Positions 51,601 to 60,813 of a stretch of DNA of 64,000 nt are shown one piece after another. The notes under the pieces were generated by a model, which did not search any database, was not told where the DNA came from, and saw only the letters and a list, made by a program, of their open reading frames with translations. The DNA lies in the NCBI RefSeq assembly GCF_022698165.1, contig NZ_JALDAY010000006.1:1-64000 (forward strand), given 5' to 3'. The stretch comes from Streptomyces cylindrosporus. GTDB lineage: Bacteria; Actinomycetota; Actinomycetes; Streptomycetales; Streptomycetaceae. The stretch's first letter is position 1; every line of letters begins with the position of its first letter. The position numbers were made by a program, and so were the translations under genes.

Positions 51601-53850
51601 TCAAGAACTTTGCTCGGGCAGCGCCATCTCGATCCATGTCGTCTTGCCGCGGCCGGCGGGTGAACTCCCCCATGCCGTGGCCAACGCGTCGACGATAAGC
51701 AGCCCTCGCCCGGACTCCGCCTCGGCGTTCATCGCCTCATTTGCAATGATCACAGTAGGGATTGGTGGCTGCGGGCTGCTGTCCTGCACTTCCACCCGGA
51801 CGCCGCCGGCATGACGGCGCATTCGGATGTCGACGTCGCTCTGTGCGTGGATCAGCGCGTTGGTGACCACTTCGGACAGCATGAGCTGCAGGTCGTCCAA
51901 GAGTGCTTCTGATCCCCAGCGTTTGAGCACGTCGCGCAAGTAGTGACGTGTGGAAGCCACGGCCTGGAGGTCGTAACGCTGGACGAACAATCGAGCGACG
52001 TCCTGCTGTTCCCCTGGCTGGACGCCGTCGTATCTCATCAGCAGGAGTGCCAGGTCGTCGTCGAGTATCTTGTGACGCTGGCGATCGCTGATCAGGCCGT
52101 CGGCGAGCATGTCCATGTTCTCGCGGTTGCCTGCGGCCAGTCTGTCCGCCAGCCGCGCGAGCGCGGCATCGAGGCCGAGGGCGCGGGTTTCCAGGAGGCC
52201 GTCCGTGAACAGGGCGATGATGCTGCCGGATGTCAAGACGATCTCGCGTTGCTCATAGTGGTGGCCGTTTCCGAGTCCCAGCGGGGGGCCTACCGGCACG
52301 TCGAGGGCGGTGAGTTTGCCCGGAGCAGGGCTGATCAGTGGGGGCGGGTGTCCGGCCGTGGCCGTCTTGGCGACACCCGTGACGGGGTCAAGCCATAGGC
52401 AGCAGCAGGTGGCATAGCGGGAGGCGCCGAGTACACGCAGCAACGCGTCAATGCGTTCGAGGACAGTGGCTGGTTCGTGGCCTTCTGAGGCGTAGGCCAG
52501 GACCGCGCTGCGCAGATGGCCCATGACGCCGGCCGCTTCTACGCTGTGGCCCTCGACGTCTCCGATGGCAAGCCCGATTCCGCCGTCCGGTAGCGGCACG
52601 ATGTCGTACCAGTCCCCGCCTACCGCTGCCCCTGCAGTGGCGGGAAGGTATCGGGACGTCACCACGGTCTCCGGTCTGAGGGGCAGGCTGGGCGGAAGCA
52701 AGCTCTGCTGCATGGTCCGGGCAAGAGCGTGTTCCAGTTCGTGTGCGTGGATGCGCTCCAGGGTTTGGCCGATCTGCCCAAGCATGAGGACGGCCAGGGC
52801 GATGTCCTCGTCTGCTGGGAGGCGGCGCCACTGCGCTGGGAACTCCAAAATGCAGCACCCGATGGCCCGGCCGTTGGCGATGAGAGGCATGTACGCCCGC
52901 GGGTGGGTGTCCAGAGCGGGCGCAGGGTGCGAGGTGCCTGTGTGAGCAGGTCGATCGCTTGGCTGTTGCAGCCGTGCTTCGACGCGGGTTACGGCGTCGG
53001 TCTCGGGCGTGGATCGCGACAGAGGGAGGCCGTCCACGCGGCCGACCTCCTCGCGGGAGAATCCACTGGCCCCGACGACGCGCAGACGCTCGTCCTGGAC
53101 ACGGCAGAGCATCAGCGCGCCGGCCCCGAAGGGGGCCATGATCTGGTCTTGGGCAGCGGTGAGGACGTCTCGGGCATGAACGGCGGCAGCCAGTTCCGCG
53201 GACAGGCGTTTGAGCTGGTAGAGGAAAGTGGTGCCGGTGAGGCCTCGGCCGAGCCGCGCGGAAAGTGCCGGAGCGCCGGTCGAGAGCGACTCCGCCGGAA
53301 CGGGTGGAATGAAAAGCGGGATGGGCGGGGCGTCCATCGGCAGGCCTGAATCGGCAAGGAGCAGCAGTTCGCCTGCGAGTTTTTGAGCGATACGCCGTAG
53401 GTGCTGCAGTTCTTCCGGGGTGACTGGGTCGTCTGGGGCTTTGGTGCGCGACCAGTGCACGCTCAGGCATCCAAAGGTCCGTCCTCCCGCAACGAGCGCG
53501 ACCGATGCCACTGCCGTCGGAAAAGGATTGTGCAGGAAATGTGCAGGCACCTGGCGGGTCAGTTTCCGCATTTCGGCGGCTTGCACCGCGACCAGATCGC
53601 CGCTTTGAAACGCCCGAGCGGTCGGCAACCGCAGATCGTCGACATCCAACTCTGAGGGAATGGTGAAGGCGCAGGGAGTGTCCACTGCCATGGCCACGCC
53701 CAGAGCGGGTCGGTCCGCCACGGGAAGGTAGGCGGCGTAGGTGGTGGCGGCGAGCTTGCCGGCGAGGTCGAGCAGCGCCGAGGCGACGGCCAGGTCCCGC
53801 GGAGAGCGGGGGCGCCCGGAGGCGGGTACTGCCTCGATCCCGGTGCTCAC
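51601..53850 (-). CDS. GAF-SpoIIE phosphatase-HATPase protein
   Basis: 749 residues from the GTG at 53850. Two GAF-like sensor domains (about 20-170 and 215-390) precede a SpoIIE/PP2C phosphatase domain (about 395-610). The phosphatase has YLPATAGAAVGGDWYDIVPL, AIGDVEGHSVEAAGVMGHLR, TATAGHPPPLI and IALFTDGLLETR, with Asp ligands in GDWYD, GDVEG and TDG. The C-terminal HATPase_c anti-sigma kinase domain (about 620-745) has DDLQLMLSEVVTNALIHAQS and GRGLLIVDALATAWG. Streptomyces has many such partner-switching regulators, acting on anti-sigma-factor antagonists. No partner gene is adjacent. The convergent end with the XRE gene leaves 152 bp between them. Confidence 0.86.
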   Translation of the reverse strand: MSTGIEAVPASGRPRSPRDLAVASALLDLAGKLAATTYAAYLPVADRPALGVAMAVDTPCAFTIPSELDVDDLRLPTARAFQSGDLVAVQAAEMRKLTRQVPAHFLHNPFPTAVASVALVAGGRTFGCLSVHWSRTKAPDDPVTPEELQHLRRIAQKLAGELLLLADSGLPMDAPPIPLFIPPVPAESLSTGAPALSARLGRGLTGTTFLYQLKRLSAELAAAVHARDVLTAAQDQIMAPFGAGALMLCRVQDERLRVVGASGFSREEVGRVDGLPLSRSTPETDAVTRVEARLQQPSDRPAHTGTSHPAPALDTHPRAYMPLIANGRAIGCCILEFPAQWRRLPADEDIALAVLMLGQIGQTLERIHAHELEHALARTMQQSLLPPSLPLRPETVVTSRYLPATAGAAVGGDWYDIVPLPDGGIGLAIGDVEGHSVEAAGVMGHLRSAVLAYASEGHEPATVLERIDALLRVLGASRYATCCCLWLDPVTGVAKTATAGHPPPLISPAPGKLTALDVPVGPPLGLGNGHHYEQREIVLTSGSIIALFTDGLLETRALGLDAALARLADRLAAGNRENMDMLADGLISDRQRHKILDDDLALLLMRYDGVQPGEQQDVARLFVQRYDLQAVASTRHYLRDVLKRWGSEALLDDLQLMLSEVVTNALIHAQSDVDIRMRRHAGGVRVEVQDSSPQPPIPTVIIANEAMNAEAESGRGLLIVDALATAWGSSPAGRGKTTWIEMALPEQSS

Positions 53851-54417
53851 TGCGCCTCACACCTCTGTGACTGTCGGGATGCTCTGATGCATCCACGCTA
53901 TCGCTGCTTGTTGCAGGCCGCCCCGGTCATGCCGGGACATGCCCGACACGGGCGAGGAAGTTGTCGCCTTGTGGCATGTCCTGGGCCAGGGCTGCACTCA
54001 TCCTGCGTGGGTCCGTGCCGCGCAATGCACTGCGTGGACAGCTGAGTGGACCGATGTAATTGCTGCTCCTGGCGGTCTCGCCGAAAGTGGGCGTTGATTT
54101 GAGCCGACGAAGGAGTGGGTGATGGAGCCGCTATCCGTACGACATGACGTTCCTCTCTCGCCTGCAACCGTCCGGAAGTAGCTTTTAGCGCGCACCAGTC
54201 GCGCCGTACTGCGGACGTGTTCTCGCGCACGCGCCCTTGCCTGCTGCCGCTGGCTCCGCTCGCTCTCCACCGGCACCGGGATCGAGCGGAAACCATCACG
54301 GAAAGACAATATGAGGCCGTCCACTGATTTCCCGCGATCATCGCGAAATCGCGGCACCAAGCCCATATTCGTTTCCGTTTCCCCCGAGTCGCCTCCAGAC
54401 ACTTGAGGAGAAGTATC
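53851..54417. promoter_or_regulatory. 567-bp upstream region of the catabolic locus
   Basis: No gene is seen. It separates the SpoIIE-type gene from the ferredoxin gene and should hold both promoters. An imperfect palindrome (GATTTC-CC-GCGAT paired with ATCGCGAAATC) at 54326-54350, about 70 bp before the ferredoxin start, is a candidate operator. I could not identify a -35/-10 pair with confidence. Confidence 0.35.
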
Positions 54418-54756
54418 GTGCCTTTCTACATTGGCGAAGCCTGCGTGGACGAGATGGACAAGTCCTGCACCGAGGAATGTCCCGTGGACTGCATCTACGA
54501 GGGCGACCGGAAGCTGTACATCAATCCCAGCGAATGCATCGACTGCGGCGCCTGTGAGACGGTCTGCCCGGTAGAGGCGATCTCCTCCACGTTGCGCGGC
54601 ACTCCCAGCGCCGAGTGGGTGGCCGACAACGCCGCGTTCTTCACGGAGACCCTGCCGGGCCGCGCCGAGGCGCTCGGCAATCCGGGGGGATCACGCCGCA
54701 CCGGTGTGATCGGCGCCGACACCACCAAGGTCGCTGCCCTGGAGAGCCGGGCATGA
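54418..54756 (+). CDS. 7Fe ferredoxin, FdxA-like
   Basis: The GTG at 54418 after GAGGAGAAGTATC gives 112 residues. The N-terminal 60 residues closely match actinobacterial 7Fe ferredoxins: ACVDEMDKSCTEECPVDC for the [3Fe-4S] cluster and CIDCGACETVCPVEAI for the [4Fe-4S] cluster. The C-terminal extension to residue 112 is longer than usual. It carries electrons, possibly from the reductase encoded at 59706 to an oxygenase. The next gene overlaps by ATGA, tying it to the catabolic operon. Confidence 0.88.
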   Translation: MPFYIGEACVDEMDKSCTEECPVDCIYEGDRKLYINPSECIDCGACETVCPVEAISSTLRGTPSAEWVADNAAFFTETLPGRAEALGNPGGSRRTGVIGADTTKVAALESRA

Positions 54757-55721
54757 GGATCATCGACACCCACACACACGTCGTTCCCTCAGGCCTGGCA
54801 GCGCCGGACCATGACGAACGCTGGCCCGTGGTGGTCGAGCGGGACGACGGCTCGGCCGATGTACTGATTGCCGGCCGGGTCTTTCGCACGGTGCCCCGCA
54901 CGGCCTACGACCTCGAGCACCGCGCCGAGCAACTGGCACCGGATCACGTTCAAGTGCTCTCCCCCATGCCGGAACTCTTCTCCTACTGGGGCAGGCCGCA
55001 GGCAGGGGCCGACTACTGCACATCGGTGAACGAGTGGATTGCCGCAGGGGTGAACAAGTTCCGGCACGCCTTCCGCGGCTTCGGCATCGCTGCAATGCAG
55101 GATCCTGATGTCGCATGCGGTCAGCTGTCGCAGATCGCAGCCCTGGGGCTGCCCGGTGTGGAAATCGGCAGCAACATCGCGGGTGTCTTGCTCCACGACA
55201 AGCGGTACATCGAGTTCTTCGATGAAGCGTCCCGCCTGGGACTGGTGGTTTTCATCCATGCCTTCCATCCGCCGGGGATCGGCACCTTCACTGATCCGAT
55301 GGCCGGGAACGGTGTGACCTTCCCTAATGAGATCGGCCAGGCTGTCGGCGGCCTCATAGCCGAAGGGATGCTGGAACGCTTCAGCGACCTGAAGATCCTG
55401 GCGTCACACGGTGGTGGTTCATTCGTCAGCCTGTTGCCCAGGCTGCAATTCATCGCGAGGAACTACGAGCGGGCCCGGGTTCTGATGCCCCGTGACCCGG
55501 CCGATTACGCGCGGAAGATCTTTTATGACATGCTTGTTTTCTCCGCCCCCCTGCTGAGCCTGTTGCTGGACAACGTGGGCGCCGGCCGGGTTGTCGTGGG
55601 CTCCGACAAGCCGTTCATGAACCATGATCCAGTGACGCTTCTTGAGCGTTTTCCTCATCTGGGATCTGCCACGATCGAATCAATCCGGTGGGGCAACGCT
55701 GCGCGTCTGCTCGGCCTGTGA
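54753..55721 (+). CDS. amidohydrolase, ACMSD-like decarboxylase
   Basis: 322 residues. The amidohydrolase-2 metal residues are visible: DTHTH at about 5-9, IHAFHP at about 168, SHGGG at about 212 and GSDKPF at about 287. This is the 2-amino-3-carboxymuconate-6-semialdehyde decarboxylase group, which also includes non-oxidative aromatic acid decarboxylases. In this context it may remove CO2 from a ring-cleavage product or from the aromatic substrate itself. It is coupled to the ferredoxin gene and is followed by a strong hairpin. Confidence 0.82.
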   Translation: MRIIDTHTHVVPSGLAAPDHDERWPVVVERDDGSADVLIAGRVFRTVPRTAYDLEHRAEQLAPDHVQVLSPMPELFSYWGRPQAGADYCTSVNEWIAAGVNKFRHAFRGFGIAAMQDPDVACGQLSQIAALGLPGVEIGSNIAGVLLHDKRYIEFFDEASRLGLVVFIHAFHPPGIGTFTDPMAGNGVTFPNEIGQAVGGLIAEGMLERFSDLKILASHGGGSFVSLLPRLQFIARNYERARVLMPRDPADYARKIFYDMLVFSAPLLSLLLDNVGAGRVVVGSDKPFMNHDPVTLLERFPHLGSATIESIRWGNAARLLGL

Positions 55722-55784
55722 TCACGGCCTCTGCGTAGCGCTCTATGGCCCTGCGCCACCGCTTCTATCTATGCTCGGACGACA

Positions 55785-55820
55785 CCGCTCAGCCATCCAC
55801 GACCGTTTCCGGCTGAGCGG
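55785..55820 (+). terminator. hairpin between amidohydrolase and IclR genes
   Basis: CCGCTCAGCC (55785-55794) and GGCTGAGCGG (55811-55820) are a perfect 10-bp inverted repeat with a 16-nt loop, 64 bp after the amidohydrolase stop and 48 bp before the IclR start. It is probably the operon terminator; an autoregulatory site for IclR is an alternative. Confidence 0.5.
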
Positions 55821-55867
55821 GGGTCGGAAAGGTCCTGTACCTTGCACGGCCCGAAAGAGAGGCGTCT

Positions 55868-56698
55868 ATGCGAGTCAGCGATCAGGAAGAAGATCGATCC
55901 GTCATCGGACGTGTCATGGCCATCTTGGATGCAGTGGCCGCGGAGCCCGGTGAGGTGGGACTGAGCGAACTCGCACGACGAACGGGCATCAAGAAGGCCA
56001 CCGTGCACCGGCTGGCCACCGAACTCGTCGAGCGCAGGATGCTGGATCGCGGCGCCTACGGCTACCGCCTGGGTTTTCGCACCTTCGAGCTCGGACACAG
56101 CGTTCAGGTCTCTCGGCTCCTGCGTAACCTGGCACTGCCCTACATGGAAGACCTCTACGAAATCAGTCACGAGATCGTGCAGCTGGCGGTGCTGGATGGC
56201 ACCGAGATCGTATATCTGGAGAAAATCACCGGGCACCGCAGCTACAAGGCCCCTTCGGGAGTCGGCGAGCGCTACCCCGCCTACTGCAGCGCGCTCGGGA
56301 AAGCCATCATCGCCTTCAGTTCCGAGGCCGTCCTGGACCGGATCCTGGCCGCCGGACTGCCCAGGCGCACCCCGCGCACCATCACCGATTCGGCGCTCTA
56401 TCGCAAGGAGCTCCAGCTCGTCCGTGACAGCGGCGTCGCCTTCGACCGCGAGGAGGGCCATCGGGAGGTGTCCTGCGTGGCCGCACCGGTGCTCAATCCA
56501 GAGGGGCTACCGATCGTTGCTCTGTCGATCACCGGCCCTTCGTATCGCATGGGGCTTCCGCGGCTGGCGACCGCGGTACGCGAAGCCGCGGTCGCCCTCG
56601 CCCGTGTGGTCAACGCGCACGCCACGCTGCAGGCTTTGCCACGCCGACACCAGCGGCGCGCGGAGGAACTGCGGTCCTTGTGCACCGACGGCGAGTAG
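55868..56698 (+). CDS. IclR-family transcriptional regulator
   Basis: 276 residues. The N-terminal winged helix (about 14-75) has VIGRVMAILDAVAAEPGEVG, LSELARRTGIKKATVHRLAT and ELVERRMLDR. The C-terminal ligand domain (about 85-255) has RNLALPYMEDLYEISHEIVQ, YCSALGKAIIAFS and REVSCVAAPVLNPEGLPIVA. IclR proteins commonly sense aromatic or muconate-type metabolites. It is central among the catabolic genes and likely controls the flanking transcription units. Confidence 0.9.
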   Translation: MRVSDQEEDRSVIGRVMAILDAVAAEPGEVGLSELARRTGIKKATVHRLATELVERRMLDRGAYGYRLGFRTFELGHSVQVSRLLRNLALPYMEDLYEISHEIVQLAVLDGTEIVYLEKITGHRSYKAPSGVGERYPAYCSALGKAIIAFSSEAVLDRILAAGLPRRTPRTITDSALYRKELQLVRDSGVAFDREEGHREVSCVAAPVLNPEGLPIVALSITGPSYRMGLPRLATAVREAAVALARVVNAHATLQALPRRHQRRAEELRSLCTDGE

Positions 56699-56703
56699 CC
56701 GAG

Positions 56704-56732
56704 CCGGCCCGGGCAGCTTCCCTCGGGGCCGG
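56704..56732. terminator. bidirectional hairpin between convergent genes
   Basis: CCGGCCCG (56704-56711) pairs with CGGGGCCGG (56724-56732) around a 12-nt loop with one bulge. It lies 6 bp after the IclR stop and 31 bp beyond the end of the convergent hydratase gene, the expected place for a shared terminator. Confidence 0.4.
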
Positions 56733-56762
56733 GTGTGGCGCGGTCGGCCACGCGGCGCGCGT

Positions 56763-57641
56763 TCAGTCCCTGCCCTCGCCGCGGGTTGCGTTGCGCGTGT
56801 GCGGCAGCCGCCGCACGCCCACGCGGTCCCCGGACTGGAACTCCGCTTCCACCACGTCGCCCGGGGCCAGCTCCACGGCTGAGGTCAGCCCGCCAGTGAT
56901 CACCAGCATGCCCGCCTCCAGCCCGGCATCTTCCTGGTGAAGTTGGTGCACGAGCCAGACCAGGGAGTCGATCGGGTTGCCAGAGGCGGCTGCCGCTGCT
57001 GAGGTCGCCACCATCACTCCGTTGCGGTGCAGGACGACACCCGCGTTCACCAAGCCGTGCCGCAGGGTGGGCAGACGCGGACCAATGACGACTTGCGCCG
57101 CCGACGAGCCGTCTGCGGTGTTGTCCTCGGCGGTGAACCGGTAGTCGGCCCAGAGGGAATCGACCACCTCCAGACAGGCCACTGCGTGTTTCACCGCGTT
57201 CAATGCGTCATGGCGGGTGATCCGGCCGGCCAATGGCCGGCCCAGGACGAGGCCGACTTCCGGTTCGACGCGGGGCTGCAGCAGAGCAGGGTCCGTGGTG
57301 CTGTCGTTGGGCACCAGCATTCGGTCGGTGAGGGGACCGTAGTTGGGCGTGGCGACCCCCATTTGCTCGCGCATCGGCTTGGAGGTGTATCCGAGCTTGA
57401 ACCCGGCAGGCTTCTCTCCGTCGCGCAGGCGGCTTTCGTTTACCTTGCGCTGGATTCGGTAGGCGTCACGCAGGTCGAGCGGCTCCTGATCGGACATCGG
57501 GTTCAGCAAAACCCGTCGACGACGGGCCGCCAGGAGCCACGATGCCCGTTCCTCGGCCCAACCGTCATCACGTACTCCGTTGGCCGCCAGGACAGCCTGC
57601 GCCGAGGGGGTTGTACGTCTTGCAGAAGCCATGGCGTTCAC
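56763..57641 (-). CDS. MhpD-family 2-oxopent-4-enoate hydratase/decarboxylase, paralogue 1
   Basis: 292 residues from the GTG at 57641, after AAGAGAG; the ATG at 57632 is an alternative. A 30-residue N-terminal extension precedes the family region: GFKLGYTSKPMREQMGV, then PNYGPLTDRM, the metal site QPRVEPEVGLVL (ExE, about 122-129), and the GNPIDSLVWLVHQLH segment. It would hydrate 2-hydroxypenta-2,4-dienoate or decarboxylate oxalocrotonate. It is transcribed away from the ALDH gene and is the most diverged of three copies, so it may act on a substituted substrate. Confidence 0.8.
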   Translation of the reverse strand: MNAMASARRTTPSAQAVLAANGVRDDGWAEERASWLLAARRRRVLLNPMSDQEPLDLRDAYRIQRKVNESRLRDGEKPAGFKLGYTSKPMREQMGVATPNYGPLTDRMLVPNDSTTDPALLQPRVEPEVGLVLGRPLAGRITRHDALNAVKHAVACLEVVDSLWADYRFTAEDNTADGSSAAQVVIGPRLPTLRHGLVNAGVVLHRNGVMVATSAAAAASGNPIDSLVWLVHQLHQEDAGLEAGMLVITGGLTSAVELAPGDVVEAEFQSGDRVGVRRLPHTRNATRGEGRD

Positions 57642-58011
57642 TGACTCTCTTCACTCGCCCTTGCAGGGATGGCAATGCCCAGCCTGCTCACGCCGGGGGC
57701 GCTCTGGAAGACAAGCGGTCCAGGCAGTGAACCGATGACCTTGTTCCAACTTGCCCCCGCCCGGAAGGTGATGCAACGCACCCTGAAGGTTCAGCCCGGG
57801 TTCACCACGCACCTCATTCGTGCATCGGCCTTCGGGTGCCGCGCTGTTGAACATCTAGGGAGCGCCGATTGGATCTTCTCGCCGTGCTGCGGCACCTGAT
57901 CCCGGCCCTGCCGCACCGATCACCGCACCGTATCCCCGGCCGGCGGCACGGGACGCCGTCGCCGACCACGCGGGTGCACTGCCGCACCCGCCGTTCTCAG
58001 GAGAAGACCCT
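57642..58011. promoter_or_regulatory. divergent promoter region of the hydratase-1 and ALDH genes
   Basis: 370 bp with no gene. Both flanking starts have ribosome sites. It contains GGTTCA-GCCCGGG-TTCACC near 57785, a repeat-like site that could bind the nearby IclR protein, but the symmetry is imperfect. Confidence 0.35.
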
Positions 58012-59466
58012 GTGGTGGACAAAACGGAGTCGCTATACCTCGACGGGCGTTGGGTATCACCCCTGGCTACCCACCAGCCGGAGCAGACCACCCTGGTGTG
58101 TGCCAGTACGGAGGAAAGTCTGGGCGCCGTTTCCCTTGCTGGGCCAACAGATGTGGATGCTGCCGTTCGAGCCGCGCGCGGAGCCTGCGACGCACCCGAC
58201 GGATGGGCTCACTGGGAGCCGCAGCAACGTGGCGACGTCCTGGACCGGCTGGCCGACGCGCTGCAGCGCCGCAGCGAGGACATCGCCAGCGCCGTCTCAT
58301 CCCAAAACGGAATGCCCATCGCCGTCTCCCGCCAGATCGAATCAGGGCTGACCGGCGCGATCGTCCGGTACTACGCAGAACTGGCCCGCACCACGCCGAC
58401 CGAGGAAACACGCCCCCATCTGGTGGCCGGCACCACGACGGTGCGCAAGGAACCTGTCGGTGTGGTGGCGGCGATACCGCCGTCGAACTTCCCGCAAAGC
58501 CTCGCCGCCACCAAATACGCTCCCGCGCTGGCGGCCGGCTGCACCGTCATCATCAAGCCGTCGCCCAGCACCCTCCTTGACGCCTTCCACCTGATGGACG
58601 CCGCCGCGGAGGCCGGGTTGCCACCCGGAGTCCTCAACCTGCTGCCGGCCTCGGCGGACACGGCCGCCTACCTGGTAGGCCACCCCGGAATCGACGCCGT
58701 CGCCTTCACCGGTTCCACCACCGTGGGCCGGCGCATCGCCGAAATCTGCGCACCGCTGCTGCGCCCGCTCGCGCTCGAACTGGGCGGGAAGTCCGCCGCG
58801 ATCGTCCTCGACGACGCCGACCTGGACCTGGCCACCATGGGCGAACAACTGTTCCAGGCCACCTTGCTGAACAACGGCCAGACCTGTTTCCTCAGCACTC
58901 GCATCCTGGCCCCCCGGTCCCGGTACGACCAGGTCGTGGGTGTCTTCGCCGACCTCGCCTCCTCGCTGCGTATCGGCCATGCACTCGAGGCCGACACGCA
59001 GGTGGGGCCCGTGGTCAGCCAGGCACAGCGTGATCGGGTGGAGAGCTGCATCGACCAGGCCAAGGCCGATGGCGCGCGTCTCGTCGCCGGTGGCGGCCGC
59101 CCGCCAGGGCTGGACAAGGGCTGGTTCGTCGAACCGACCGTCTTCGCCGATGTCGACAACCGCAGCCGCCTGGCCCAGGAGGAGATCTTCGGCCCGGTGC
59201 TGTGCATTACCCCCTATGACGATGAGGACGAAGCCGTCCGCATCGCCAACGACTCTCCCTACGGCCTGGCCGGCACGGTCTGGAGCGCCAACCCTGACCG
59301 CGCACACACCATTGCCCGGCGTATGCGCACAGGCTCCGTCGGCATCAACGGCTACCTCCCCGATCCGGGTGCGCCGTTCGGCGGCGTGAAGCACAGCGGC
59401 ATCGGCCGGGAGCTCGGCCCGCAGGCCATGGCCTGGTATCAGGAGCCGAAGTCCATCTTCCACTGA
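58012..59466 (+). CDS. aldehyde dehydrogenase, 2-hydroxymuconate-semialdehyde type
   Basis: 484 residues from the GTG at 58012, behind AGGAGA. It has the NAD(P)-aldehyde dehydrogenase features: GVVAAIPPSNFPQSLAATKY (substrate/cofactor entry), GSTTVGRRIAEICAPLLRPL, catalytic Glu in ALELGGKSAAIVLDDAD (about 257), the catalytic Cys in NNGQTCFLSTRIL (about 291), and EEIFGPVLC. In a meta pathway with oxalocrotonate genes it would oxidise hydroxymuconate (or aminomuconate) semialdehyde. A large hairpin follows 30 bp after the stop. Confidence 0.85.
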   Translation: MVDKTESLYLDGRWVSPLATHQPEQTTLVCASTEESLGAVSLAGPTDVDAAVRAARGACDAPDGWAHWEPQQRGDVLDRLADALQRRSEDIASAVSSQNGMPIAVSRQIESGLTGAIVRYYAELARTTPTEETRPHLVAGTTTVRKEPVGVVAAIPPSNFPQSLAATKYAPALAAGCTVIIKPSPSTLLDAFHLMDAAAEAGLPPGVLNLLPASADTAAYLVGHPGIDAVAFTGSTTVGRRIAEICAPLLRPLALELGGKSAAIVLDDADLDLATMGEQLFQATLLNNGQTCFLSTRILAPRSRYDQVVGVFADLASSLRIGHALEADTQVGPVVSQAQRDRVESCIDQAKADGARLVAGGGRPPGLDKGWFVEPTVFADVDNRSRLAQEEIFGPVLCITPYDDEDEAVRIANDSPYGLAGTVWSANPDRAHTIARRMRTGSVGINGYLPDPGAPFGGVKHSGIGRELGPQAMAWYQEPKSIFH

Positions 59467-59495
59467 GAAGAACGGCGCGGCTGCGCCCTTCCAGC

Positions 59496-59536
59496 GGCTG
59501 CGGAGCGTCTCCCTTCCCTCCGGACGCTCCGCAGCC
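59496..59536 (+). terminator. strong hairpin after the aldehyde dehydrogenase gene
   Basis: GGCTGCGGAGCGTC (59496-59509) is perfectly complementary to GACGCTCCGCAGCC (59523-59536) with a 13-nt loop. It lies 30 bp after the stop. A 14-bp perfect stem is a strong structural terminator even without a T-run. Confidence 0.65.
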
Positions 59537-59705
59537 TGTCCCACCGCGCCAGGCACACAAGGCTGCCCGGCCTTGACTGCGCACGACCGTCCCGGGCCGG
59601 CCCGGTGCCATGACGGCAGCGGCCCACTCAATGGATCGACCGCGTTGCCCCGGTGGACATTTGCTCGGAATTCTGACGTAACAGCAACGAAGCTAGGAGT
59701 GCCCG

Positions 59706-60704
59706 ATGGCTTACCCTGCCGCCCGAGCCCGCGAGGTCGATCTCGTCATCGTCGGTGCCGGACCCGCCGGCCTGTTCGCCGCCTACTACGGAGGATTTCG
59801 CGGACTGGGCGTGGCTGTGGTCGATTCGCTTCCCCAGCCGGGCGGCCAAGTCATGGCGATGTACCCGGAGAAGCCCATTTACGACATCGCCGGCTTCCCC
59901 TCGGTGCGCGGCCGGGACCTCATCGACGGCCTGATGCGTCAGGCCGCGCCGTTCGAGCCCCTCTATCTGCTCGGACAGCAGGCAACCGAACTGCATCGCA
60001 GCGACGACGGATCGCTGACGCTGGCCACCTCGGCGGGCGAACGCGTCACCTGTCGCGCCGTGATCCTCACCGCCGGGGTGGGCACCTTCACCCCGCGTCG
60101 ACTGCCGGCCGGCAACTCCTACGAGGACCGCGGCCTGATGTACTTCGTGCCACGCCCGCAGGACCTCGCCGACCAGGACGTCGTCATCGTCGGCGGTGGG
60201 GACAGCGCGGTGGACTGGGCCCTGCTGCTCGACGGCGTGGCCAGGTCGGTCACCCTGGTCCACCGCCGGGCCCGCTTCCGTGCCCACGAACACAGCGTTG
60301 CCCAGATGATGGCCTCGCCGTCCATCGAGGTGCTGACCGACCACGAGATCGTGGAAGCCGGCGGAACACACACCCTGGAGCACGTACGCGTCGCCAACAA
60401 ACGGGGCAACGAACGCTCGCTCAAGTGCCAGAGCCTGGTCGCTGCCCTCGGCTTCGTCGCCGATCTGGGCCCCCTTGCCGAGTGGGGCGTCGAACTGCGC
60501 GACCGGCACATCCTGGTGGACACCACCATGGCGACCAACCTGCCGGGCGTCTTCGCCGCCGGTGACGTGACCGAGTACCCGGGCAAGGTCCGACTGATCG
60601 CCGTGGGCTTCGGCGAGGCAGCCACCGCGGTGAACAACGCCATGACGTTGATCAACCCTGAGGCGTCCCTCTTCCCCGGACACTCCACCGACCAGCCCTG
60701 TTAG
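59706..60704 (+). CDS. ferredoxin-NADP reductase (thioredoxin-reductase-like flavoprotein)
   Basis: 332 residues from the ATG at 59706 after CTAGGAG. FAD site VIVGAGPAGLFAAYYGGFRG at about 14-33, NADPH site VVIVGGGDSAVDWALLLDGV at about 160-179, and the C-terminal GVFAAGDVTEYPGKVRLIAV. The CxxC of true thioredoxin reductases is absent, which marks the FNR2 type. It would pass electrons from NADPH to a ferredoxin, plausibly the one at 54418, for a ring-hydroxylating oxygenase. It has its own upstream region with a CCCGGTGGACA half-site. Confidence 0.85.
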   Translation: MAYPAARAREVDLVIVGAGPAGLFAAYYGGFRGLGVAVVDSLPQPGGQVMAMYPEKPIYDIAGFPSVRGRDLIDGLMRQAAPFEPLYLLGQQATELHRSDDGSLTLATSAGERVTCRAVILTAGVGTFTPRRLPAGNSYEDRGLMYFVPRPQDLADQDVVIVGGGDSAVDWALLLDGVARSVTLVHRRARFRAHEHSVAQMMASPSIEVLTDHEIVEAGGTHTLEHVRVANKRGNERSLKCQSLVAALGFVADLGPLAEWGVELRDRHILVDTTMATNLPGVFAAGDVTEYPGKVRLIAVGFGEAATAVNNAMTLINPEASLFPGHSTDQPC

Positions 60705-60753
60705 CCCGGTTCCCCGCCGGTGCGGCACAGCTCCGCCATGCCGCCACCGGCAC

Positions 60754-60772
60754 TGGTCCACCCGGTGGACCA
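60754..60772. promoter_or_regulatory. 19-bp palindrome upstream of the lower-pathway operon
   Basis: TGGTCCACC-C-GGTGGACCA is perfect over 9-bp arms and lies 42 bp before the hydratase-2 start. A related half-site, CCCGGTGGACA, occurs near 59649, upstream of the reductase gene. It is a likely operator, possibly for the IclR regulator. Confidence 0.5.
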
Positions 60773-60813
60773 ACTGCATTGTTCCTGTTCACAGCCCTGG
60801 AGAGACTCCGAGC

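Noticed and set aside
53851..54417. Possible small genes in the ferredoxin upstream region
   Set aside because: Several short leftward frames exist, but none has a good start, codon bias or recognisable content.
58342..59631. 429-codon leftward frame opposite the aldehyde dehydrogenase
   Set aside because: Shadow of a well-supported enzyme gene with catalytic residues on the other strand.
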